Notes under the pieces: generated by a model
The model's database searches: none
Seen by the model: only the letters and a program-made list of their open reading frames with translations
What the model was told of the DNA's origin: nothing
Origin: Rhynchopus euleeides
Lineage: Eukaryota > Euglenozoa > Diplonemea > Diplonemida > Diplonemidae
DNA: 64,000 nt
Reading direction: 5' to 3'
Assembly (NCBI GenBank): GCA_963210315.1
Contig: OY723252.1
Span: forward strand, 558,001-622,000
Part shown: piece by piece, positions 1 to 10,382 of the stretch
How the letters are laid out: each line of letters opens with the position of its first letter
Numbering within the stretch: position 1 is the stretch's first letter
Program-made: the position numbers and the translations under genes

Positions 1-2090
1 TCATTCATTGCATGAGGCTAAAACAATACGACAGGCAGCCTTGTGGTCTATTTTGTTGAACGCAGCCACAGCCCACAGGGATCCATTTCCTCATTCATTG
101 CATGAGGCTACAAAAAGTGTCACTTCAACTCTGCCGCTCTTTCTCTACTGTTGATACTTCGTTTGATGCGTTGACGCTTCCACACACACTTACAAACCCA
201 CTTGCCTGATGAAGGGGGTGGTGTGTAGAGCACGTTTGGCAGAGCTGAATGACACTTTCCGCGCGAAAGTCGTGTGCGTAACAAAAAAAGGGAATCCAAA
301 AGCAGGCTGCACACCCGACTGCTGCGGTGTGGCGGTGTCCGCTAAGTGCCTGCGGATCTGCCGGCCTGACATTGGTGGGCTGCTACAGGCTGCACACTTG
401 GCGCTGAGAGAGTATATCCAGGGGATTCTCCCCAGGTGTGACAGCGCCTGCTGCAAACAACATGCGGGAACAGCGCCCGCCCCACAACAGCCAACACCTG
501 TCACTGAGAACAGCCCAGAGCTGCTCCACGGCGACCTGTATTCTATTTTGCAGTTGATCCTACTTTTCAAAATCGGTCCATCTCACTGGGGAAAGGGACT
601 GTCCTGAAACGAGGGTATATGTCCCTGAACTCAGCTGCTGAGGCAACAGCCGCCTCAGCAAAAAGGCACTGTTTTGGGGCCTGGGTGCCGCGCCCTGCCC
701 CCCCTCCCCCCGCTCCAGCGGCGGCTGATGGTTATCTCATCAACCCCAGATACAGCATGTGAACAAAGTACGTACGCACAAAGTCAAATCAAGCTCCACA
801 CCAAAAGCACAAATTGAAGTTCTGGTCGCAAAAAAAAGCTCCTGACGCAGGAACGACGCACAACATGGACATTTCGGCAGCCACAGGTGCCTCAATCTTC
901 TTTGAAACTCTGTTTGAGCTCGAACGGGGCGTTCGTTTCTCATGGGGGTCTCTGCTCAGAAGTCAGAATAGTGAGCAGCCTCACAACAGGAGACAAGCTG
1001 ACACAGTCCGACACAGAGCGGAGGCCCCGTGGGTTCTGTGTGGGACCCGCGCAAAACGCCGGCAGCTCCACCCAGTGCGATGCCAAAAATGCCGAAAACA
1101 AGGGCACCCCTCCACACCCACTTTCCCCGAAAAGGGTATGGGGGTTCTGCCTCTGTCAGCGGCTTCTGCGATCTCTCCCGAGACCTGCGATTAACATTTG
1201 CCCGGGGATAAGGGTCAGACATCAATACTGCCGCCCCCCGTCGAGCTGGAGGAGTCACGCCGGTGGCATCCCCTCCTGTCACTGGGGGATTTGTTTGTGC
1301 ACCAAAATGCGGCAGTGTGGAAATAAACACAACGGGTGAGTACCCGCAGCCTGACGATAAAGAGCTTTGCCTTTGCTGCACATGAAAACCGTCCCGCTCT
1401 CCTTCGGGCACTGGCACAGGCACCGTGTTGCAGCAAAACCCGGAAAAACAGCAACAGTGGGGCTGTCAGGCCAGTTGAAATTTTGAGAGTTCACAAATTT
1501 TCACAAACACTTCACAAACTTTCACAAACGCTTCACAAACTTTCGCAAACTTTCGTCAGCTGATTGAGGGTGTGATATGAGGGTTCTATCCAACAAGGAT
1601 ATCAAGGCGGCACTTTCAAAGTCCTGCCAAGGACAGCGCCACGTGGGTGTGTGCTTCTGATATATGTTATGTCATCATGTGAACCCTCCCCAGCGTGTGC
1701 CAACATCCCTGACACGCTCACGAAAAGCATGACACGGAGAAAACAGGTGCCGAAACAACCTGCCGAGCACACGGGTGGTGCCACGTTGATCCACGCAGCG
1801 ATCTCCCATGACAGGAAGCCTTGTCGCCACGGCAGAGTCGCCGCAGACTGTGGGAGAGGTGTCGCCAGTCACCTTGAGGTTGCAGTGTGTCATCAGGCTA
1901 AGACCCGTGCCCTCTTCACCTCCCCTGTTAGGTTGCTCCCATATCGTTGCCTGCTTTGGGGCCTGAAGGACATAGGGGTCCAGCAGGCACTTGAGCATCG
2001 CAAGGCATGAGTGGCTGTTTCAAACTCCTGGTGCAAGCACCCGTCATGGTCTGGGGAAGCCCTCCCAGGTAGTTTAACGTCTTGCCCAGG
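1..2090. repeat. left copy of a 2.09 kb direct repeat
   Basis: Bases 1-2090 recur at 8293-10382 with a constant offset of 8292, and every open frame in one copy has a same-length, same-sequence partner in the other. The match stops exactly after 2090, where the flanks differ (accc here, gcaa after 10382). The left end is cut by the window edge, so the repeat may be longer. Inside are a direct repeat of CATTCATTGCATGAGGCTA about 91 bp apart near the start, and a short TTCACAAA-type array at about 1490-1555. The longest plus-strand frame (209-607, 132 codons, Cys-rich) is not recognised and may not be a gene. Confidence 0.9.
1490..1555. repeat. TTCACAAA-type short tandem array
   Basis: About eight units of TTCACAAAC/TTCGCAAAC. 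The same array occurs at 9782-9847, 10383-10470 and 18645-18685, and its reverse complement (TTTGTGAATTTTTG) at 18340-18385, 18700-18735 and 21533-21557. The reverse-complement form matches the 3' tail of the LINE-type elements, so this array may be a minus-oriented tail relic. Confidence 0.6.
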
Positions 2091-2336
2091 ACCCACCGGG
2101 GCAGGTTCACAAAGAATCAAAAGGAAAGGGGGAGAGGGAGAAGGGTGCATTGAAGTTGAGGAATGGGGAGAGGAGAGCGGAAGGGGGGGGGGGGGGGGGC
2201 AAGAGGGGAAATGGGAAATGGGAGGTGCCAAGACACCAACAAGGGGGCCGCTGTACAGCGGCCCCGGGTATCAGAATCAGATTTGTGTCTCGTGGGGTCA
2301 AGGGGGGGAGGCCTTCGCGAAGCGTGTGTGCGTGTG

Positions 2337-3485
2337 GTTATGAAGTTTTAAGGCGGTGTCGCCCTGCACGGGCAGTAGCACCTCCCCTTCAGTATCGCAC
2401 TCCCGAAGGATTCCCCAACACGGCGTGACACCGGTTTCGACGCGTACTCTTCGTACCCCTCCCCCCGGCCGCGTCTCTTCAGCGAAGAACCGGGGATAAT
2501 CGGACCAGGGCTAGCTAAACCCTGGTGGTGTCACGGGTGGGGTTGGAGAGGGAGAAAAGGAAGAAATAAAGTTGCGAAAAAGTCAAACACTGACACGTGA
2601 AATCAATAAAAAAGGCGGTATATATCGCCCCCTTGCTGCGACGAAGACACTAAATAGTCAGGCCGCTTCAAGAGTATTGAGGGCTTGAAGGTAGAAACAG
2701 GTTGCTGATGAGCCTCAGGAGCAGGCACCTTTTGTCCGCCCACATGACCTTCGCCCGAAGGCGAACCTCGTCCAGCTTGGCTCGATCGCCACAGAGAAGG
2801 GGATCATTCTCCGCTGTGGTGAACATCTTAAAAACCGAGGGTGCAGAGGTGGGGCAGCCCACTGGTGCGACAGCAGACCGCCCCCGGATAGCTATAACTA
2901 GTGCATAGGAAGCATACGACGGCACACGCAACAGATGCCGAAGGCACAACGGCGGGTCACTTTTAACCACCAGAGGAGTGGCACTCCCGAGGGGTGGGGA
3001 AGGGGGGGTAGTCACAACACTTTCGAAGGAAGAAAAGGGGCAAATGGGATGTTTTGTGCAAGGTAGAAAGGAAATCACAACATGGGGCAGGGGGGTTTGC
3101 TCATCAGGCCTGGGGGATTTTGAGGGTTTGTGTGTGGTTATAAAGTTTTAAGGCGGTGTCGCCCTGCACGGGCAGTAGCACCTCCCCTTCAGTATCGCAC
3201 TCCCGAAGGATTCCCCAACACGACGTGACACCGGTTTCGACGCGTACTCTTCGTACCCCTCCCCCCGGCCGCGTCTCTTCAGCGAAGAACCGGGGATAAT
3301 CGGACCAGGGCTAGCTAAACCCTGGTGGTGTCACGGGTGGGGTTGGAGAGGGAGAAAAGGAAGAAATGAAGTTGCGAAAAAGTCAAACACTGACACGTGA
3401 AATCAATAAAAAAGCGGTATATATCGCCCCCTTGCTGCGACAAAGACACTAAATAGTCAGGCCGCTCCAAGAGTCTTGAGGGCTT
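2337..3485. mobile_element. 1.15 kb element with 350-bp terminal direct repeats (TRIM-like)
   Basis: Two direct repeats of about 350 bp (2337-2687 and 3137-3486) differ by only a few bases and enclose about 450 bp. The element is flanked by GCGTGTGTGCGTGTG at 2322-2336 and again at 3486-3500, as expected of a target duplication, although the site is GT-rich so its exact length is uncertain. The paralogous stretch at 23105-23275 reads across the same place with a single GT run (23187-23199) and no insert. The interior has no recognisable gag or pol; the only long frame is minus 2668-3078, unrecognised. The layout resembles a terminal-repeat retrotransposon in miniature, but TG..CA ends are not evident. 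Confidence 0.72.
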
Positions 3486-3694
3486 GCGTGTGTGCGTGTG
3501 TTCCTTCTTCGGCGCATATCTCCTGCTATAATTGCGAAGAGCCTTAAGAAGGAAACCACATCGGATGTTTGACAAGCTTGCCGAATCGCGAAGACCGGCC
3601 CCCCCCTCGCCCCCACGTGTGACGACAATCCGACTGATCGATGCATCAGCACCTGACAGGACGGCCATGCGTGCATCTGAAGGTCGCTTGCCAC

Positions 3695-4657
3695 TCAGTC
3701 CTGATACTCGCGGTAGGTGCCGCACAGCTTGTCGAAGGTGGGGATGTAGATGCAGAAGTTGCAGGTCGGGATGCGGTGGTGCATCTCGTGTGCGCCGTTG
3801 TCGAACTGCACGCCCAGCAGGTTGAGCTTCACGTCAATCTCGCTGTGGTTGAGGCACTGGAACAGCAGGAAGGTGGAGAGGAAGACGCCGTACGTCAGGA
3901 GGTGGATCCCGAACAGCTCCCCCGCAACCCAGTACGACAGGACAAGGGCGGGGATCCCCGGGAACACCAGCTCCAGCGGGTGGTAGTTCAGGGCGTCCTC
4001 CATGTCGCGCCCGGGCACCGTGTAGCGGTGGTGGTGCTTGTGGATGTAGGGGTACACCCAGCGCAGGTGCAGCACGTAGTGCCCGAAGCCGTACATCACG
4101 TCGTGCAGCACGAGGCCCAGCCACCAGGCACACACGGTGTTGCCCAGGGTCAGCTCCGACGGCAGGTAAGGCACGTGCCTCGTGTTCACAGCGTAGTACC
4201 CGACAAGCATCTTCGCCTGCATCTCCCACAGCTCGCGGACAACGTAGTACAGGGTGTCGACCCATGTCGTGGGCTCCGTCGTCAGCCCGTTGTTCACCCG
4301 GTACATCAGCGGCCCGTTCTTGGGGCGGAAGCTTTCGGCGAACGGCTTCTCGAGGCAGCTGAAGGTGTACTTCCCGAGAAAGTCGCCGCACCACACCACA
4401 GCCCACCACAGCCCCAGCTGGAAGGGGTCCAGCATGAAGGCGAACATGTCGGGGTGGTGCACCCACTGCGCCAGCTGCAGGAACAGCACGAGGCACATCG
4501 ACTGCAGTCCGGGGATGTGCTCCTCCATCCGGTACTGCTGCTTGCGCGAGAGGCACATGTGCGCCACACGCGGCAGAAGGAACCCGACCGTCCCCAGGAC
4601 AAGGTAGTCGCAGGCAACCTCGGCATGCGGCAGCACGTGCTGCGTTGCGGCGTCCAT
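3695..4657 (-). CDS. fatty acid hydroxylase superfamily protein (copy 1, intact)
   Basis: A 320-residue predicted integral membrane protein. It carries the histidine clusters of the fatty acid hydroxylase/sterol desaturase superfamily, which bind a di-iron centre: HDVMYGFGHYVLH at residues 185-197, HKHHH at 206-210, NHSEID at 270-275 and HEMHH at 290-294. Hydrophobic stretches lie between them. By family it should be an ER-type enzyme that hydroxylates or desaturates a lipid or sterol; the substrate cannot be read from sequence. I chose the ATG at 4655-4657 because its context is strong (A at -3, G at +4). The frame continues upstream through a run of ten His codons made by a GTG/CAC microsatellite, which is probably leader. 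There is no intron in the body. A near-identical copy at 23383-24345 is broken. The next gene upstream is the DUF4116 gene, same strand. Confidence 0.88.
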   Translation of the reverse strand: MDAATQHVLPHAEVACDYLVLGTVGFLLPRVAHMCLSRKQQYRMEEHIPGLQSMCLVLFLQLAQWVHHPDMFAFMLDPFQLGLWWAVVWCGDFLGKYTFSCLEKPFAESFRPKNGPLMYRVNNGLTTEPTTWVDTLYYVVRELWEMQAKMLVGYYAVNTRHVPYLPSELTLGNTVCAWWLGLVLHDVMYGFGHYVLHLRWVYPYIHKHHHRYTVPGRDMEDALNYHPLELVFPGIPALVLSYWVAGELFGIHLLTYGVFLSTFLLFQCLNHSEIDVKLNLLGVQFDNGAHEMHHRIPTCNFCIYIPTFDKLCGTYREYQD

Positions 4658-4700
4658 GGTCTTGCGGTGGTGGTGGTGGTGGTGGTGGTGGTGGTGGGGG
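4658..4700. repeat. (GTG/CAC)n microsatellite in the hydroxylase leader
   Basis: About ten GTG triplets directly upstream of the chosen start codon of the minus-strand hydroxylase. The second copy has the same tract, one triplet shorter, at 24352-24384. In the coding frame it would give polyhistidine. Length variation and position before the strong ATG suggest untranslated leader. Confidence 0.7.
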
Positions 4701-4825
4701 GTATCAAACCTGCAGGTGGTGGCAGTGGCACGCAGGCACGTGGCACATTCAGCCCCGAAGCACAAAGACAGCCCCAGAACACTGGGGGCTCACAAGGTGG
4801 AGATGACAAGGTTTCACACACAGCC

Positions 4826-5035
4826 TGTGTGAAGGCACACAACACAAGGTGGCTGTTCTTCCACAAGGGTGGGTGGTGGGTGGGTGGGGGGTAGGGAGGT
4901 CGACTGCGCATGTGGGCATCCACTGATCCAGTTCTCGATCTGCATGCTGCTGTGGCCAGAGATGTTGCCTTTGCATTCTCGACAACGTGCTGCAGCACGA
5001 CCAGAAGGAACACCTTGTGGGTTTCACATTGGGGA
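4826..5035 (-). promoter_or_regulatory. conserved upstream cassette of hydroxylase copy 1
   Basis: Upstream of the minus-strand hydroxylase. It contains CACAACACAAGGTGGCTGTT, then a G-rich GGTGGG stretch, then CTCGATCTGCATGCTGCTGT and GACAACGTGCTGCAGCAC. The same ordered blocks recur at 7640-7830, 24570-24690 (shortened) and 62285-62500. Preservation in four places while intervening DNA diverged suggests a promoter or 5' UTR module, although common descent of the duplicated blocks alone could explain it. Confidence 0.5.
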
Positions 5036-5218
5036 GGGGTGGCTGCGTCCTCCTTGCAGCTGCATTGCGGGCTAGAGGAGCATGCAGTGTCTGCCTGTTG
5101 CGTGGTGCTGCCCTCTCACCACACGTCATCAAGGCAATGCAGGAGGTTGGCGCCCGCATCTACCATTGGTGCCCTGTCAGCTGCCAGGGGTCTGTTGTTC
5201 TGTCAGGCGTCTGTTGTT

Positions 5219-7321
5219 CTAATGCAGCTCAGGGAAGGCGGCAGCAAGGACGTCGCTGTCGCGCCGTAGCGGGGCTGACGCGTGCACGAAGGCGTCTGGG
5301 TCGGCACGCACAGCCGTCAGCACCACCTCCTTGTCGCAGAACAGCGCTGTGGGGGCGTACTTCAGGGCACACCCCTCCTGTCGCACAGCCGCCAGCACCA
5401 CCTCACGCTTGTTCAGCAGTGTGGTGCGGGCGAAGCGCAGCGCACTGCCGCAACTCGTCACGGCTGCGAGGACCACCTCTTCGTCAGCACAGAAGACAGG
5501 ATCGACGAACTGCAGAGCACCGCCGTGTGCACGAGCTGCTTGAAGCACAACCGACCTGTCGCTTCGCAGTGAAGGGTCAGCGTACTGCATGGCCCTCCCG
5601 TCCTGCAAGACGGCAGCCAGTTGAAGCTCCTTGTCACGGCACAGTGAGTAACTGGCGTGGCGAAGAGCGCACCCGCACTTGCGTACGGCTGCAAGCATGA
5701 AGTCTCTGTTGCTGTAGAAGGAAGGGTCGGCGAAGTAGAGACCTCTCGCGTCACCGTGGTGTGTGGCTGCGAGCACCACCTCCTCGTCCTTGCGGAAAGC
5801 CAGGTCAGCGTAATGAAGCGCAGCACCAACTGACTTCACAGCGGCAAGCACGACCTCACGATCCTGGCGGAGCTCGTCAGAAGCATACCCGAACGCACCA
5901 GCCTTCTGCACGATCTTCTGCGCGGCTGCGAGGACCGCATCTCTGTTGCTGCGGATGGAATCATCACAGAAACACAAGGCACATGGGTCTTGTGCCACCG
6001 CAGCAAGCTGCACCTCCGTGTCGCCCTTCACGGAGGGGTGGGCGTGCTGCAAGGCACACCCATTCAGCTTGACACACTGCAGCACGAAGTCTCTGTTGGT
6101 CTGGAGTGACTTGTCTGCGACACCGAGCACATCTGCGTCACGCCGCACACCTGCCAGCACCACCTCCTCGTCCTTCTGAAGGTGGCATGCGGCACACTCC
6201 AGTGCCTCGGTCTGACCGTCACCTCTGCTGTGCATCGCAGCCAGCACCACCTCCCTGTCGCCCTGCAGGGAAGGGTGGGCGTGTTCGAGGGCAGCGGGGT
6301 GCGTCTCGAGTGCTGCAAGGACAAGGTCTCGCTCGCAGCGCAGCGACTCGTCTGCATGTTGTAGCAGGCTCCCGTGACACATCACTGCCTCGCGTTGGAA
6401 ATCGGTGTCGTCACGCAGTTCAGGTGATGCATCGGGGAAGGAGATGCGGCCCTGACGCAGCAAGGTCGGCACAACCTCCCTGTCGCTACGCAGCGCGTCA
6501 GAAGCGTTTATCACAGCGCCTTGAAGTGTGAGAACAAGCTCCTTGTCGTTGCGCAGTGCCTCACTTGAGTACTCGAGATTACCCTGTGCTGCCATGACCA
6601 CCTGCCTGTCGTTGCGGAGGGACTCACAGGCGTACTGGATTGCAAAGTGACCTGCCTGCACAGCTGCCATGACGACCTCCCTGTCGGCCTGCAGCGCTGC
6701 ATCAACAACCTCGAGCGCAGTGCCACAGCGTTGCACAAGAGCGAGGACGAAAGGCTTGTTGCTGAGGAGTGCAGCGGCTGCGTACCTGTAGGGGTAGGAG
6801 GAGTCACAGCGAGTGCTTGCCAGCAGCACCACGTCCTTGTGATCACGCAGGTCTTCGGAAGCGTGTTGAAGTGCAGCTCCGTCCGTGTGCACAGCCGCAG
6901 TGACGATGTCTTTGTCACTGCGGAATGACTCATCCAGGTGCTGCAGCCCGTCAGCGTCACACCTTACCATCGCAAGCGCCACGTCACGCAGACGCCGTGC
7001 CCAAACAGGGATCGTCGTCATGTCAAACCGCTCCCAACTGCTCTCACTCTTGTGCTTCTGCAGCGCCTTCACGAAGCGAGCACCCGACAAGGCGACGTGG
7101 ATGGAGCAACCCTGCGACACACCTGCGGCACCGGACAGAGGGGTGCTGTCGTGGAGCACGTGCCCATCCACCGCCAGCTCCACGTCCTCGGCAAGCACGT
7201 CTGCAGGCGACCCGAGCACCACGTCGAGTGCCTTTGCTTTGAGATGCACCGGCGTGTCGTCCTCCCCGATGTGCACCGCATGCTGCTCCCCACACAGCCT
7301 GTCCTGCAGGTACACCTCCAT
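5219..7321 (-). CDS. ubiquitin-like plus DUF4116 repeat protein (copy 1)
   Basis: A 700-residue protein. Residues 1 to about 85 resemble a ubiquitin-like fold: a beta-strand start, then LAVDGHVLHDSTPLS and SIHVAL in the places where ubiquitin has its LIFAGKQLEDGRTLS-type and LHLVL-type strands. The rest is a long run of 35-40-residue units of the form LRxDREVVLAAVxxxGxAL-YADPSL, the pattern of DUF4116, a repeat family of unknown function that is expanded in protists. The start at 7319-7321 has strong context (ACAATGG) and coincides with the start of similarity among the three copies. It ends ...FPELH at a TAG. There is no signal peptide or membrane segment, so cytosol or nucleus is likely. 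A ubiquitin-pathway or scaffold role is only inference. Confidence 0.85.
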   Translation of the reverse strand: MEVYLQDRLCGEQHAVHIGEDDTPVHLKAKALDVVLGSPADVLAEDVELAVDGHVLHDSTPLSGAAGVSQGCSIHVALSGARFVKALQKHKSESSWERFDMTTIPVWARRLRDVALAMVRCDADGLQHLDESFRSDKDIVTAAVHTDGAALQHASEDLRDHKDVVLLASTRCDSSYPYRYAAAALLSNKPFVLALVQRCGTALEVVDAALQADREVVMAAVQAGHFAIQYACESLRNDRQVVMAAQGNLEYSSEALRNDKELVLTLQGAVINASDALRSDREVVPTLLRQGRISFPDASPELRDDTDFQREAVMCHGSLLQHADESLRCERDLVLAALETHPAALEHAHPSLQGDREVVLAAMHSRGDGQTEALECAACHLQKDEEVVLAGVRRDADVLGVADKSLQTNRDFVLQCVKLNGCALQHAHPSVKGDTEVQLAAVAQDPCALCFCDDSIRSNRDAVLAAAQKIVQKAGAFGYASDELRQDREVVLAAVKSVGAALHYADLAFRKDEEVVLAATHHGDARGLYFADPSFYSNRDFMLAAVRKCGCALRHASYSLCRDKELQLAAVLQDGRAMQYADPSLRSDRSVVLQAARAHGGALQFVDPVFCADEEVVLAAVTSCGSALRFARTTLLNKREVVLAAVRQEGCALKYAPTALFCDKEVVLTAVRADPDAFVHASAPLRRDSDVLAAAFPELH

Positions 7322-7399
7322 TGTCAACAACACCTCTTCCCGTTTCCCTGTGTGTCTGCAGTGTGGGTGTGCGATGTGATGTGTGTGTGGCGGCAGCAT

Positions 7400-7572
7400 C
7401 ACAGCGGAGCCGCCGTTTGGGACGGAAGCTTCTTGGCGAACAGCTTGTCAGGTGCACTGCCTGAGGAATGTGCAAGCCCGTTGTTCACCCGGTACATCGG
7501 CGGCCCGTTCTTGGGGCGGAAGCTTTCGGCGAACGGCTTCTTGAGGCAGCTCAAGGTGTACTTCGCAAAAAA
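7400..7572 (-). pseudogene. hydroxylase gene relic (internal exon fragment)
   Basis: The minus strand encodes FAKYTLSCLKKPFAESFRPK and then MYRVNNGL, matching residues about 95-125 of the intact hydroxylase (YTFSCLEKPFAESFRPKNG). Both halves of the gene around this fragment are missing, while the upstream cassette of the gene follows at 7640-7830. The arrangement is that of a hydroxylase gene that lost most of its body by internal deletion. The stretch at 7400-7450 repeats a degenerate version of the same coding piece (LFAKKLPSQ). An equivalent relic lies at 62040-62215. Confidence 0.72.
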
Positions 7573-7639
7573 GTTGGCACACAAGAGTGAACTTCGCGAA
7601 GCTCCTTGTTCGGGAAGCTGCAGGTGTTGGCAGTGTCCC

Positions 7640-7830
7640 CTCGCCTGTGTGAAGACACACAACACAAGGTGGCTGTTGTTCCACAAGGGTGGGTGGGGGG
7701 TGGGTGGGGGGAAGTGGACCGCAGGGGGTCCCGACGCAGCGCAGGTCTTGATCTGCAGGCAGGTGTGGCGAGACATGTGTTGCTGTTGAACTCTTGACAA
7801 CGTGCTGCGGCACGACCAGCCCCACAGGCT
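7640..7830 (-). promoter_or_regulatory. conserved upstream cassette, relic copy
   Basis: Carries the same ordered blocks as 4826-5035 (ACACAACACAAGGTGGCTGT, G-rich run, TTGATCTGCAGGCAGGTGTG, GACAACGTGCTGCGGCACGA). It sits upstream of the hydroxylase relic and of the first DUF4116 gene, so if it has promoter activity it could now serve the DUF4116 gene. From here to 8292 I see no gene. Confidence 0.45.
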
Positions 7831-8292
7831 GGCACGCCGCATGGGTTCGCATTGTTCCGACACCGCGACAGCCAGAAGCATGTGTGCGGCGACCCTCACA
7901 ACACGGCATGAGGCAACGGCGCCTCACAATGGTGTTCCCACATTGGCACGAGTGCAATAAATACAAGGAATGATTTTGAGCGATGTTGTGCCGTGTCCAG
8001 ACCCCACCCAGTGAAAGGATACTGTCTCGGGGGGAATCTGTCCTGGAGCTTGTTCTGCTGACCGCACGGCGGATGACCTTCTTGTCGCCACTTCCTCCTC
8101 ACAGTGTGAGGAGACGGTGGGCCGTGCCCACAGCGACGACTCTCCCTACAATGGAACACTATCGAGACATGGCACTGAACACAGAGGAATGGAGGAGGGG
8201 AGGTTGTGGTGAGGTGAGATGCGGCTCTGCATTTACGGCACTGTGCGTGCCGCAAACTCAAATCGGGCCTGCATTCTCCGTGATACATTTCC

Positions 8293-10382
8293 TCATTCAT
8301 TGCATGAGGCTAAAACAATACGACAGGCAGCCTTGTGGTCTATTTTGTTGAACGCAGCCACAGCCCACAGGGATCCATTTCCTCATTCATTGCATGAGGC
8401 TACAAAAAGTGTCACTTCAACTCTGCCGCTCTTTCTCTACTGTTGATACTTCGTTTGATGCGTTGACGCTTCCACACACACTTACAAACCCACTTGCCTG
8501 ATGAAGGGGGTGGTGTGTAGAGCACGTTTGGCAGAGCTGAATGACACTTTCCGCGCGAAAGTCGTGTGCGTAACAAAAAAAGGGAATCCAAAAGCAGGCT
8601 GCACACCCGACTGCTGCGGTGTGGCGGTGTCCGCTAAGTGCCTGCGGATCTGCCGGCCTGACATTGGTGGGCTGCTACAGGCTGCACACTTGGCGCTGAG
8701 AGAGTATATCCAGGGGATTCTCCCCAGGTGTGACAGCGCCTGCTGCAAACAACATGCGGGAACAGCGCCCGCCCCACAACAGCCAACACCTGTCACTGAG
8801 AACAGCCCAGAGCTGCTCCACGGCGACCTGTATTCTATTTTGCAGTTGATCCTACTTTTCAAAATCGGTCCATCTCACTGGGGAAAGGGACTGTCCTGAA
8901 ACGAGGGTATATGTCCCTGAACTCAGCTGCTGAGGCAACAGCCGCCTCAGCAAAAAGGCACTGTTTTGGGGCCTGGGTGCCGCGCCCTGCCCCCCCTCCC
9001 CCCGCTCCAGCGGCGGCTGATGGTTATCTCATCAACCCCAGATACAGCATGTGAACAAAGTACGTACGCACAAAGTCAAATCAAGCTCCACACCAAAAGC
9101 ACAAATTGAAGTTCTGGTCGCAAAAAAAAGCTCCTGACGCAGGAACGACGCACAACATGGACATTTCGGCAGCCACAGGTGCCTCAATCTTCTTTGAAAC
9201 TCTGTTTGAGCTCGAACGGGGCGTTCGTTTCTCATGGGGGTCTCTGCTCAGAAGTCAGAATAGTGAGCAGCCTCACAACAGGAGACAAGCTGACACAGTC
9301 CGACACAGAGCGGAGGCCCCGTGGGTTCTGTGTGGGACCCGCGCAAAACGCCGGCAGCTCCACCCAGTGCGATGCCAAAAATGCCGAAAACAAGGGCACC
9401 CCTCCACACCCACTTTCCCCGAAAAGGGTATGGGGGTTCTGCCTCTGTCAGCGGCTTCTGCGATCTCTCCCGAGACCTGCGATTAACATTTGCCCGGGGA
9501 TAAGGGTCAGACATCAATACTGCCGCCCCCCGTCGAGCTGGAGGAGTCACGCCGGTGGCATCCCCTCCTGTCACTGGGGGATTTGTTTGTGCACCAAAAT
9601 GCGGCAGTGTGGAAATAAACACAACGGGTGAGTACCCGCAGCCTGACGATAAAGAGCTTTGCCTTTGCTGCACATGAAAACCGTCCCGCTCTCCTTCGGG
9701 CACTGGCACAGGCACCGTGTTGCAGCAAAACCCGGAAAAACAGCAACAGTGGGGCTGTCAGGCCAGTTGAAATTTTGAGAGTTCACAAATTTTCACAAAC
9801 ACTTCACAAACTTTCACAAACGCTTCACAAACTTTCGCAAACTTTCGTCAGCTGATTGAGGGTGTGATATGAGGGTTCTATCCAACAAGGATATCAAGGC
9901 GGCACTTTCAAAGTCCTGCCAAGGACAGCGCCACGTGGGTGTGTGCTTCTGATATATGTTATGTCATCATGTGAACCCTCCCCAGCGTGTGCCAACATCC
10001 CTGACACGCTCACGAAAAGCATGACACGGAGAAAACAGGTGCCGAAACAACCTGCCGAGCACACGGGTGGTGCCACGTTGATCCACGCAGCGATCTCCCA
10101 TGACAGGAAGCCTTGTCGCCACGGCAGAGTCGCCGCAGACTGTGGGAGAGGTGTCGCCAGTCACCTTGAGGTTGCAGTGTGTCATCAGGCTAAGACCCGT
10201 GCCCTCTTCACCTCCCCTGTTAGGTTGCTCCCATATCGTTGCCTGCTTTGGGGCCTGAAGGACATAGGGGTCCAGCAGGCACTTGAGCATCGCAAGGCAT
10301 GAGTGGCTGTTTCAAACTCCTGGTGCAAGCACCCGTCATGGTCTGGGGAAGCCCTCCCAGGTAGTTTAACGTCTTGCCCAGG
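8293..10382. repeat. right copy of the 2.09 kb direct repeat
   Basis: Same-orientation copy of 1-2090. It ends exactly where a TTCGCAAA-type array and the first LINE-type element begin, so one copy may have been disrupted by, or carried along with, that element. The two copies enclose 6.2 kb with the fatty acid hydroxylase and first DUF4116 gene. The lack of visible divergence implies a recent duplication or gene conversion, though an assembly artefact cannot be excluded. Confidence 0.9.

Noticed and set aside
190..607. 126- and 132-codon opposite ORFs at 190-607
   Set aside because: They overlap on opposite strands inside a repeat, with no motif and no similarity I recognise.
4658..4765. 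Polyhistidine N-terminus of the hydroxylase as a metal-binding tag
   Set aside because: It is a CAC microsatellite upstream of the ATG with the stronger context, and its length differs between copies.
3641..4894. 417-codon plus-strand ORF opposite the hydroxylase (and the similar one at 23329-24906)
   Set aside because: It is the antisense of a gene with strong motifs; its composition (Val, His, Gln) is that of a codon shadow.
1..10382. The 2.09 kb direct repeats as LTRs of one retrotransposon
   Set aside because: The 6.2 kb between them holds hydroxylase and DUF4116 genes on the opposite strand, with no gag, RT, primer-binding site or polypurine tract. Segmental duplication fits better.
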